Source: Acephala macrosclerotiorum (Eukaryota; Ascomycota; Leotiomycetes; Helotiales; Mollisiaceae). From it: 64,000 nucleotides of DNA. This document shows, one piece after another, positions 1 to 10,298 of this stretch (the first letter of the stretch is position 1; the number at the start of each line of letters is the position of its first letter). The notes beneath the pieces were generated by a model that made no database searches, was not told where the DNA came from, and saw only the letters and a list, made by a program, of their open reading frames with translations. Made by a program: the position numbers and the translations under genes. The stretch spans positions 1 to 64,000 of the forward strand of contig MU119206.1 of assembly GCA_014904845.1 (NCBI GenBank), read 5' to 3'.

Positions 1-24
1 GTAAAAATAAAATGGCTCAGACTC

Positions 25-732
25 TTGACATGGTACTGTACCCCTCCACCGACCACGATGACCTTCGATACCGATGTGCAAACAGTTGGCGATGGCCAAG
101 TTAAGGCTGCTGTACTCTCTGCCCAAGCCCAAGAATTCACCCCAGGCCATAATGCTGCCCCTGAGCATCTAAAGGACGACTTCCCGACATTTCAAGAATG
201 GCTGATCGAGCGAGGCGCCTCCGACCTGTTCGACGATGTACCAATTGAGGAGGTAGGGAAGCTCTTTCAGCCCATGATAGGTCCCGTTGCAAGTGGAAAG
301 ACAGGTAGCGTGGATGAATACCACGCACGGGACCAATGCTCCCCTCCTTATGATGAGAGGAAGGCTGTTTTGGTAAAGAATATTCGAAGCTACGAATACA
401 CGTACACGCATGCCAAGTTACGAAGACGTGCTGATTTCTCCCGGATTGTCTTCCGTGAGGCATTAGGTAGAGAGTTGAGCAATGAGGAAGTAGTAGGTGT
501 TCTGTAACTTCTGTTCAAGTTAGAAAAGTTTGGGAGCCGGAGTTCTGGGTTGAGGAGGGAGATGAGGAGATGGATAAGAAGGTTTTCAGGAAGTGGGATT
601 GCCGACCAAAATTGAGGAAGACTCTTGGGTTTGGTGAATATGCAGACGAGGAGCTTTCTGGTCGATTTGCGGCGGAGGCGGAGGAGCGAAAGGAGGAACG
701 AAGGCGAGGTTCGGAGCTTGAAAAGCAATACT
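25..732 (+). pseudogene. Frameshifted hypothetical protein
   Basis: An open frame of about 160 codons from 25 ends at a stop at 505-507. A second open stretch in another frame, starting near 519 (VRKVWEPEFWVEEGDEEM...) and ending at TAG 730-732, continues with the same acidic, charged character. The only GT..AG pair that could join them spans about 31 nt and does not restore the frame, so I read a frameshift near 490-515 rather than an intron. The C-terminal part is rich in Glu, Arg and Lys (coiled-coil-like). I recognise no domain. It lies tail to tail with the decayed Atg22-like gene. The true start may lie left of the window. It could also be a functional gene with a sequencing error. Confidence 0.4.
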
Positions 733-800
733 AGGAGCAAGGATTCATCTCATAACAAGCCTAACGAGAGATGGTGTTCTTAAAGTTGCCGAACAATCAA

Positions 801-2531
801 TCAATCAAAATATCCCTTCCCAAAACCTTCAACTCCAACATGCTCTGCCAACCCACTGCTTTCACTTCCCTCAACAACGAGTTCTCTGGTGGCAATACCT
901 TTCACAACTTGTTCAGTCGTAAGACCAGACTCTTTCGCGACTCGAAGCAGCTTTCTTTCCTCAACATACCCCCCTGCAATTCTCTCTTCCTTTCTTGACG
1001 TCCACGAACCAGATTACGATACTCGCAGCAGTACAAAGCGCGAACAAGAATGTGAAGCCCATCCAGTTATTATTCGTGTTGTTGATTATCGCCTGGACGA
1101 CGTTCGGTCCGATGGTACTAGACTGGATGACAGGTCAGCAATGATTATCGATGCGGGAAGGCGTACTTACAGCACGATTGGTTATGCCAAAAAGTCCGAA
1201 GAACATGTTCTCATACCTTCTTGGCGTGACTTCAGACATCATGGGCGGCAGCTTGAGCTAGTCCGAGGTAGGTAATCTCGAGGAAGGAGAACGAGACAAT
1301 GTTGTTTTAGACGATGCCGATGAAGGAGCCGGTAATGTTGAGTCCGTCTGATAAGAAGAAGGCGATGAGGTAGATGAATATCTGTAGGAGGTGACGGATT
1401 TCTTTTAGAGCTAGCTAGACTTGCTTTCATTCTATGGTTAGGTAGTTGCTACCTTTGGGGATCTTTGGGCCAGGGCAGGGTTACCGGAAAATGAACCACC
1501 ATATTCCTAGGACAACCCTGTCTGTTCATGTCAGTAAAAGTTGTCAAAAAGAAGGTGAGGGCCCACATGGGTTGGTTAAGCATAACGCGAGATTGTTCCC
1601 AAATGGATTTCCTTGCAATGGAAGCAGGACCGACAGATTGATTACTAGAGTGAGAAGGTACCTGATGTTGGAGTAAGCGGTGGAGATGCTGCTGACGTGA
1701 TTTCGCTCCAAACTCTCGATCTTGTCGTATTCTGCTTGAGAAATATTTCCCTCTTCCAACTCCTCATCTCTCGCTTTCCTGACGTGAGGGATGTATCGAG
1801 CGAGTCTCGGGAAGACTGCGGCGTAGAATACCAGAGTCGCACCCTATATCCCACGAGCACCAACTCACACACGATAACAGGTTGAGCACTTACATATGTA
1901 ATACAGGCAGTGATGTAGAAGACCATGGCAGCAGGCCACTGGTCGGCTTTCCGGATACTGATCATCGCATATTGGAATATCTAACAGACAACGGTCAGGA
2001 CAAGGAGAAGCTAACGTCTAAAGCAGCCATGGTCTGCTGCGGAACCGAGCCCTACGAACATGACCGTCATGACAGCGAAAGGGATACCGTTGGCAATAAG
2101 CACAATGCTCGCCACAGATCGAGTTCCTTATCCCCATGGAATGACACACCCAGCATTTCCACAATTGCCTTTTTGAATCGGCTTGACGTTAGGATCCCAG
2201 CCAGCTTGTGTCAAAGCCTATTGAAATAGTGTTTGTGAGCAGGAGCCGGGCCCGACTCCATTGTCACCCTGAATATGTCAGACAGCTTCCAAATTTTCAC
2301 GGGCTTGCTTGCAAACTCACGTTGTAATACAAATAGTATGACCATAGCTCTTTCCTCGTTGTCGTTGGCTGGTCAAAAGTAATTTCATCAGCTCCAAACA
2401 ACTGCTCGTATTTTGTGAAAGTTCTCTCTTATCCCCTTCGCCTGAACTTCATCGTTTGTCTCCGTTGCTCCGATCGGAACATGCTTGGAGGTGACATCAT
2501 TTGAGCTGCTGACCCCAATTGAGTCGTCCAT
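801..2531 (-). pseudogene. Decayed Atg22-like vacuolar transporter (MFS)
   Basis: Read on the minus strand from an ATG at 2531, translated blocks match the fungal Atg22 family (vacuolar amino-acid effluxers, 12 membrane segments) in order: ELWSYYLYYN, GDNGVGPGSCSQTLFQ, the NVKPIQKGNCGNAG loop, GATLVFYAAVFPRLARYIP, ESLERNHVSSISTAYSNI, YLIAFFLSDGLNITGSF, FFGLFGITNRA and STIGPNVVQAIINNTNNN. The gene is broken: a frameshift after about codon 36, in-frame stops at positions where the family has Gln or Trp (for example LFQ*ALTQAG, RR*LLLVLTVVC*IF, FR*PCPGP, GIV*NN), and an apparent loss of about 80 codons before the FENMFFGLF block. Normal splice sites survive, for example around the GATLVFY exon. 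Many stops fit CpA->TpA or TpG->TpA changes. Identity is fairly sure; loss of function is clear. Confidence 0.8.
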
Positions 2532-3189
2532 CTTGACACAAAAGAATCAGCTGCAAAAGATACCAAGAATTCTCGAGCACTGCTCGGCTTGTCCTAGAAG
2601 AGAAATCCATCAAGCTAGGACTGAGGTATGGATATAAACCATACTACCCTCTCACTTGCCACTACTTCATATTTTATCGAGTAGTTCGTAGGCACTTGCC
2701 CCTTTGAGGCTTGACAGATCCCGACGGTTTGTGCCCGTTGATGGTTGTCGAGCAGCTCCACCAATGGTGGAAAAGCTAGAGAAATGATCTTCACGTAAAC
2801 CACGCGATCTCGACACTTTCCCGGTTCTTTCGGCCAACTTGGTCAAAGAATGGGGGTTTACTCTCGACCACAACTGGTGGACGATAGACGGCTTGGGTGC
2901 TACGTTGCATGATTTAGATATCCGGCGGAAGCCTGAACAAGAGAGAGAAGAAAAAGATTGAGTTGAATGGCACGAAGTGGGGCTCCACGTGACTGTCACA
3001 ACCCTTAATCTCGCAATGTCTGACCCCCACGCTCTCATGAATACGAAGAACGATGTCACATATAAGCATAACGGAAGCTCAAAGCTTTCAGTTCACTAGA
3101 TGAGGTTTTTTGTGTACTCTCTGATACCTCGATGAGGTAGATGGTCCTAAGGTTCGCTAACTATCCATTCAAGCCAATCGAAAATCACC
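2532..3189. other. Intergenic, no gene recognised
   Basis: This lies between the decayed Atg22-like gene and the GH3 gene. A 130-codon open frame on the minus strand (2667-3059) has no recognisable motif and no support. It should contain the promoter of the GH3 gene at its right end. Confidence 0.5.
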
Positions 3190-6154
3190 ATGGCCGAAAC
3201 CTCGACGGTCTGGGCAGATGAAGAGCTGAGGGCTAAAGTAGGGCAGGTAAGCCGCTTTTTGGCGTTACATCTTCGTGTTCTTATCTTCGAATTCATGGTT
3301 CTCTATTATGTGTTCATTCATTTCTCGAATTGGTTATCAGAGGTGCATCAAAGCACCTTTTCCACGTCAAATCGTATTGGTGGAAGTCGGATATAGCGGT
3401 TGAAGACGTTGCATCAATAACAGCTTTACTAGCAGATTACGAAAAAGGCTCCTACTGACATCAGACAGCTTTTCATTGTTGGTTTCCATGGTCACGTGCC
3501 GAGTGAAGACATCGAAACTCTGATCAAGGTCCACAAGGTCGGAGCAGTGATTCTCTTCCTTCGAAATGTCTCAACTGCCTCCCAGCTCTTGAGCCTCACC
3601 AATTCGCTCCAAGCGACAGCAAGAGATTCGGGTCACAAACAAGGTCTTTTCATAGCAATTGACCAGGAAAATGGTCTTGTCACTCGTATCAAAGCACCAG
3701 TGGCTGCACAAATGCCAGGACCAATGGCACTCGGAGCTGCAGGCGACACTGAGGATGCATACAAGGTTGCTACGGCCACAGCGGAGATCCTGAAGAGCTT
3801 TGGCATCAACATGAATTATGCTCCCGTCGCGGACGTCAATTCGGAACCGAAGAATCCGGTCATAGGGGTCAGGTCTCCTTCAGATGACCCCGAGACTGTA
3901 GCGAGATTTGTGTCCGCGCAAGTGAAAGGGCTCAGCGAAGGAGGAGTTGTTCCTTGTGTCAAGCACTTTCCTGGTCATGGAGATACAGCTATTGACTCTC
4001 ATTATGGACTTCCTGTCATCACGAAGAGCAGGGTAGAATTGGATGCTTGTGAGCTGGTGCCTTTCAGGAGAGCTGTGGTGGAGAATGTTGATGCCGTTAT
4101 GACGGCACATATTGCTCTGCCCGGTATCAGTCCAAGCAGGAAGAATGTGCCTGCCAGTTTGAACCCAGACGCCATCAAGATTCTGAGGGACGAGATGAAG
4201 TACGATGGCATGATTGTCAGTGATTGCTTGGAGATGGATGGTGTAAGGGCTACATTTGGAACCGAAAAAAGCGCAGTCATGGCTCTGAAGGTTAATCTAC
4301 CGTTCTCTCAACGTAATCCCTGTGCTCATAAGATGCGATAGGCTGGAACGGACTGCGTGATGATATGTCATACAATGTCTGCACAAGTCGGGGCGATCGA
4401 AAAAGTCATTCAGGCTGTCAGGGATGGTGAGTTGTCACAAAAAGCCATCGAAGCCTCCGTCAAACGAGTAGAGGCCCTCAAATCCAAGTACATGGCTAAT
4501 ACCAAGCCAATTCCAACACCCTCGCTCGATCAAGCCGATTCCAGAAACAAAAGACAGGAGGCGATGGCGGCAGAAGTATACGCCAAGAGCACAACACTTG
4601 TCCGAAGCGAGCCTGGTGCACTGCCAATCTCAAAGTTGGTCAAGAAGATTGTGTTTGTCAGTCCAGGAAAGACGCCCGCTGGCGGTGGAGCAGTGGATAG
4701 CGGAGAAGAGAAGACGAGAGAGTCATACACTCCAGCCACGTACATCAACGTTCTTCAAAGACACAATCCGAACATTATCGAGATCCGCTTTTATGATGGC
4801 ACTCCACTGTCCGCAGAAGAGGAGAAGCACATTTTCGAAGCAGACACTGTCATTCTCGCGACTCGAAACGCAAGTCTGAGTCCGTATCAAAAAGAATTTG
4901 GGTTGTCTCTTGGGAAGAAACTCGGCAAGAACTTGATCGTGGTCGCGACTTGCGATCCCTACGACTTCCTCGAGGAAAAAAATGAGATAAAGAACTACAT
5001 TACGATTTACGAACCTACTATCCCATCTTTCAAGTCTGCAGCTGATGTTATTTTTGGTTTCAACAAACCACTGGGCAAGCTTCCAGTCGGAAACGCTGCA
5101 AGCGAGTTTGGCATAAAATCCTTCAGTGGCTCCATCGAAGAGATCAAGAAGATATCAAAGATGTGGGATCTGATCTTTCCAAAATGGCCAATAGCAGTCC
5201 CACGTTTGACCAAGATCTTGCGCCAGCCTCATGGTAGGCATTATATTCACCAAGGAGGTTTCTGTCTGTCCTTCCTTGAGGCAGGTCCGAATGGAAAGAT
5301 AGCAGCTGTGGGTGTACTTCCCGAGTATCGTGGTAAGGGACTTGGCACAATGCTGCTCAGGAAATCTCAAAAAGAGTTGGCGACCATGGCACAATCATCA
5401 GGACAAGGAACTTTGAAGTCCTTGACTATCGGCTCAGTGTTTCCCAGATTGTGGGGCGAGGTTCCAGTCGACTTTTCCCAGGATGATAAGGACTTCTTAA
5501 GCCACAAAGGTATGCTCACGTGCTGTTAGTGAAGTGTCTACTAACACTTTCAGGCTTCCGCCATCCAATAAAACCTACGGCGCGCGATCTATACCGCAAC
5601 ATCACTAAAGGCATTGCTCCACCAGAAACCCTGGCACGCGTGGCAAAGCTGCCATTAAAGTTCTCACCATGGTCCGCAGAACTGTACGAAGAATGCATGA
5701 CCAGGCAGCGAGCTAACTTCAAGAACATCGTTCGTTCCCATCGTTTCTTATCCCACTTTCCCCTTCGCAGCTGACACTAAACCAGGGTTGGGTGCAAGCC
5801 TACGAACGCCTCGCAGCCGCAAATCAACATCACGAAGTAATGGTGGCCTTTGATCCCGAGACCAATGCCCAAATCGGTTGGACACTAATGTGCTCACCCT
5901 CCTCAGTAGTCTACGACGACTTCGCGTTCTTACCTCTGATGCCATCGAAACAGAAGACAGGATTGATTGCCTGTGTCGGCGTCGACGAAAGTGCGAGAGG
6001 AAAAGGTGTCGGCCTGGCATTATTGGTCAAGGCGATGGAGAATATGAGGGAGAGGGGTGTGGAGGGAGTCTGCATTGACTGGGTTGTCATCAGAGGGTTT
6101 TATGAGAAATTGGGATTCGAGGTTTACTGGGAGTATGAGGGGTTTGAGTGGTAA
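3190..6154 (+). CDS. GH3 beta-N-acetylhexosaminidase fused to two GNAT domains
   Basis: Five exons fit well: 3190-3246, 3469-4290, 4342-5509, 5554-5729 and 5786-6154, giving 863 residues. Introns 2-4 are 51, 44 and 56 nt; intron 1 is 222 nt. Residues ~20-300 form a GH3 barrel of the NagZ/hexosaminidase type, with IAIDQENG, KHFPGHGDT near residue 183 (the flexible His loop that supplies the acid/base His in NagZ-type enzymes) and SDCLEMDGV near 269 (Asp nucleophile position). Residues ~300-520 look like the GH3 C-terminal alpha/beta sandwich. The rest carries two acetyl-CoA-binding motif A elements, PEYRGKGLG near 616 and SARGKGVG near 807, so two GNAT-like modules in tandem. No signal peptide is seen, so a cytosolic role in GlcNAc turnover is likely (inference). 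GH3-GNAT fusions occur in fungi. The ORF is intact, unlike its neighbours. Confidence 0.88.
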
Positions 6155-6391
6155 GGTAGAGTGAAGAAAAGAGTCTTGGACGTCCCCCCCTTTTTTTATA
6201 TATTTTTTTATTTTTTTTTCATGGATTCATGGTGTCTCGAGCTCGCTATTTTACAGAACCGAACGAATCCTCAAGCAAGGTAAGTGCCAACTCCCCAGGT
6301 CCCGACTTCAAAGATACTCATTTATCCCACCGTAATCATCGTCGCTGCCAGCCCACTTTTTACCTTCGCGTTCCGCTATTCCTGTTTCGTG
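6155..6391. other. Short A/T-rich spacer with poly-T tract
   Basis: Just downstream of the GH3 stop there is a C7 run followed by a T-rich stretch (about 6184-6220). It is probably 3' UTR and polyadenylation context. No gene is seen. Confidence 0.4.
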
Positions 6392-7114
6392 TTAGCTTCT
6401 GGCTTCTGCTTCACGACCACAAGTTTCTTGCCTGTTAAACCGGTCCATCCTCAAAATATTCTGCAAAGTCCCTATGTGCCCTTGCATTCCAGCGAACATT
6501 ACCCATATCAAAGTCCCCGGCAGCTTTAGCCGCCTCTTCTCTTCTGCTGGTCGGGCTCTCTCTTCTTCTTCTTCTTTTCTCGCTTTCTCCCGGTCTGCTC
6601 GAGCTTCGGCTCCTTCTCGGGCACGCCTTTCGCCCCGACGCGCGGCTTCTGCTTTAACTTCGTAGGCTTGAGCTCTGGCTTGGGCGTCTGCTGCTCGTGC
6701 CATGGCTTCTAAATTCTCTTTTCGGGTTTGCCAGTTATCGGGGCAGTTCTGACGTCTGCAACTTGGATATCTTGAGCAAGATGAGGGCATGTATTCAGTG
6801 GTATTTGAATAATGGTTGGATGAAGTAGATCCAGTCCGGGTCGAGTTTTGGCTGTCGCCATTTTATGTTGTAGGCTGCCCTTTTTGAAGGGTCTGAGAGG
6901 ACTTTGTGCGCCTCGCCAAGCTTGATTTTGTTAGCACTGTGGTTATGATAAGACAAGGAAGACGTACTAATTGAAATTCCGCGGTCGCGTTTGGATGTCA
7001 ATTTTCGTCAGGATGGCAGGCTAGCGCCAGAATCCTGTATGCCGTTTTGATTTCTTTAGCATTGCAATTCCTTCGGACTTCGAGAATTGCGTAGTCTTTG
7101 AAGGTGGAAGACAT
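6392..7114 (-). pseudogene. Decayed fungal J-domain (DnaJ-like) protein
   Basis: From an ATG at 7114 the minus strand reads a J-domain start: DYAILEVRRN, then IKTAYRILALACHPDEN with the HPD motif that stimulates Hsp70 ATPase, then a TGA, HPNATAEFQ, an intron-like gap beginning GTACGT, and LGEAHKVLSDPSKRAAYN (helix IV). After a stop the next long frame is a highly charged Arg/Glu/Ala coiled coil (6392-6790), which is the usual C-terminal character of this fungal family. The early stop within HPDxN*HPN and the later frame changes make a full protein impossible. A short protein made by readthrough or resequencing cannot be excluded. Confidence 0.65.
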
Positions 7115-7771
7115 TTTGTCTGTGTTATTTCCGGGGCGTCTGCTGCCGCACGAGTTCCACGCAAAGTCGGACTTGCAGCAAGAATTGAACTTGATACTTC
7201 AAATATCGAGGTGCGTTTACTTATTTAGGTGCCAGTTGCTTCAGTCTGGATCCCAATCCATCTCGTGACTGGAAATGTTTAGGAAGCTGAAATCATATCC
7301 AGTCCGGATTAAAAAGGGCGTCCCGCACCCCATCGACCACAACAGGATCCGCCTCTTTGCAAGAATTCGAAAGTTTCTAGATTCATTCAAGCTGCTAAAA
7401 TATCAAGCAACAAATTAACTTAATCTGATTCAATCCTATTCCTTTTGAGACGCGGGCGCATTCACTGGAGCTCAGCATTGCCAGTGGAGAAACGACTCGA
7501 GTTCGGATGACGGCAAGCGTTCTTGTTACATTTCAGCTTTGGTATAATCCGTAGATGGTGATGTTGTTTTATGTTATCCTTATCTAGTCGTTGAAGTCAT
7601 ATCTGCTCAAGAGGTCTGGCGGGGCCTTCAGTGTCGCTCCTTCCTTTAACATCGCGCATTCCTCCACAAGATCTCTTTGCATGGCTTCTCGTACGATGCA
7701 TCTTCTCTTCAATACGATAGCCCCTCTCTTTTCCTCAACCTCAAAACATCATATGTCCACGGCAGCGCAAG
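7115..7771. other. Intergenic, no gene recognised
   Basis: This divergent interval lies between the J-domain remnant (minus) and the rhodopsin-domain gene (plus). A small plus-strand open frame at 7591-7890 overlaps the next gene start in another frame and has no motif. I see nothing else. Confidence 0.4.
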
Positions 7772-9600
7772 ATGACGAGCGCCGCCGCAGTGGTGGACAG
7801 CGCTTATGCGTTTACTGCCGCATCCTATGCCATAATTCTTACCCGCACTCTACTCCGACGTCTCAAACACGAAAGCTTCCTACCCGATGACTACCTGATG
7901 TTCTTTTCGACGGTTTTCGCTACTCTCGACACTGCCTGCTATCCGATCTCGGTAAACACACCATCCTGCAGGCAAGGCGTGGATAGAAGGTAGACAAGCT
8001 AACGGATGGGCAGATTTACTACGGAACCATTCTCACGGTTCACGACGACCCCGAAAAGTTGACGCTCGAGCAGATCCAATATGGTACGCTCTACCTCGAT
8101 ACCCGCAGGCAAAAGGATCGATTTTGACGCTCCACACAGTTGAATATGGCTCGAAATGGCTTTTGGTCGGCAGAGTAGGCTACACGACTTTTATGTGGCT
8201 CTTGAAAGCATGCATCGTGGGTCATACCAGTCTGAGGTCGATTTCTGTTAGAGCACTGTTGACTGTCACAAGTTGATCTACTATGCTCGCCTCACAGCAC
8301 GGACGAAATACCTTCTCGCTGTCAAATTGGCTGCCGGCTTGCTTGCTGTTACCTGGATTATGAACATCCTTGCAGACTTGGTGGAATGCCGTCCCATCTG
8401 GTTGTATTGGCACGTCATTAAAGTTGAACCAGATTGTGCTGTGAGTTCGACGTCTTTGGTTTTAGAGCTATGCTGACCTTTCCCAGAAAGCTGTAATTAC
8501 CAAGATCCCGATCCCGAGGCGATTCTAACGCTCCGCAGGTCAGGTCACAACTCGTACTTGGAGTGGTATTTCACTTCGCACAAACATCTCTGAAGTTTGG
8601 GAAGCTGATTACGGCTGTAGACCAATATTTTCACTAACATTATCATCTTGGCCATACCTCTACCGCTCATCTTCCGAGCGAAATTGCCTCTCAAGTATGC
8701 TCAGAACTTCGAGTGTGGTGCAAGGCTGATAAGAACAGAACGAAATTCGAGATCTCGTCTGTATTCTCTCTTTGGATCTTCGTATGTGCACGACGGTCAC
8801 TCTTTCGTAGACCTCGCTCACCATACGGCAGGTCATAGCCATCACAGTGATTAAAATGGCAATCACTCTCAAGCACCTGAATCTGCGGACCGGGATGATC
8901 TGGACTCAGGTATGCTTATGCTCTCAACAAAGCCCGATGAATGCTTACTCTCTTCCTCTAGGTAGAATGTTTTTCTGCCGTGAGTCACCACCCACGTTGG
9001 ACAATTTGAACATTGCGATTGGTATGATTCTAACTTCGACCAAGACAGTCGCCGCAAATGCTCCAATCATACACGAACTTTGGCGTCACGCACTCTTGCA
9101 TATCAAGAAAGGAAGGTTCGGAGCAGATGTTTGCGTTTCTCCACCTGAGTACAACCTGACAGTACGCGCCGCTACAGAAGATCCGGAAGACGAAGATATT
9201 CTTCACGAGATGCCTCGAACGAGCAAGGGATCTCTTGGCCGTCACGCATCGAATATTCGCAACTCTGTATGTACTACTTCAGTGCTTTGTTGTTATTCTT
9301 TCGAGTCCTCTCCAGAACTGACAATCACTCCCCTGCCAGATTCGGAAGATCAATGAGAGGATACGAAGCAGTTTCGACGACTCCCATATCGAGCGGCAAA
9401 TCTCGGTGCTGCAGGAAACGAGGACTGGACGGATCGAACAGTCCAGCGAGGCTGACCCTTCTGATGCGTTTATGGGATATGGTCCTGTGCGAACTATCGG
9501 CACTGTTAGCACTCAAATTTTCAGTGATTCTCCTACCAGAACCCCGAGAAAGGGGATGACAAGATTTGAGAAGCTTCGACATCATGGGGCTCGAGAATGA
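7772..9600 (+). pseudogene. Fungal rhodopsin-domain integral membrane protein, probably broken
   Basis: From the ATG at 7772, spliced blocks read as a seven-helix fungal rhodopsin-domain protein (Pezizomycotina-specific, function mostly unknown): VVDSAYAFTAASYAIILTRT, DDYLMFFSTVFATLD, YYGTILTVHDDPEKLTLEQIQY, EYGSKWLLVGRVGYTTFMW, LLAVTWIMNILADLVECRPI, IIILAIPLPLIFRAKLPLK, VIAITVIKMAITLKH, then a long soluble tail ending KLRHHGARE with TGA at 9598-9600. Many short introns are needed (for example GTAAAC at ~7952 and GTACGC at ~8084). Two places do not splice cleanly: a block near 8490-8540 after the intron starting GTGAGT, and the helix near 8780-8825, where the coding sense jumps frame and meets TAG. 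I therefore call it a probable pseudogene; a base error could mimic this. Confidence 0.6.
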
Positions 9601-10298
9601 TGCAGTAGGGTCGCGCCATGATTGTCCGTTTTGAGCCAAGTTGTTAGTTTGCATATCACACTTCTCTGCAGGAGATTATTGATAGAATACTTCTTCGCCC
9701 TCTGCTTTCGTGCGATTCGGATGGGTGGATTCAGAGTGTCGCTACAGTATGTGTTGAGTAGTCGTGCTGTCAAAATCTAGGGAGGAGAAGTATCTCTTCA
9801 TCAAACCCCCTTTTCAGGCTAGTCAAATTGGCCATTCGATTGATGTTTCCTCTTGAGTACAATGAGAGAGCTTTCTTCACCGAGTGGTTTGTTTGGTCAC
9901 ACTCTCGCTTAAACTGTTGATGGCCGACTGGCATCTGGACTACGAGAATAACTTTGAACTTGCATATACTGCACACCGCCATAGCTTCACTCTCATCAAG
10001 TACGCACATGATCGACCTCGCAGATGGCAAGAAGAGGAAATGCCGTCGCAGCCGTTGCCTCCAGTAGCGGTGAGCCAGTAAAGCCGAAGCCGGCCACCAC
10101 CCCACTCTCGATGCATCACCAACCAATCCCCCCTTTTCACTAGCGAATGACGTGCCTAGCCTGCTTACAAAAATCAAGCTACCCCTCCGCTCGCGTGACT
10201 CTTATGTAGGGGCAAACTCAACAACAAAAATATATCTTCACTTGTGAATTGCTTTTGTGCAACGTTCAGCACGACATCACCTATTCTGGTAGAGGAGA
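9601..10298. other. Intergenic, no gene recognised
   Basis: No open frame here shows a domain or believable splice structure. The right end should hold the promoter and 5' UTR of the MFS gene; an A-rich AACAACAAAAATATA stretch lies about 75 bp before its ATG. Confidence 0.4.

Noticed and set aside
889..1275. 128-codon plus-strand ORF
   Set aside because: It lies antisense to the Atg22-like remnant, which explains the sequence better.
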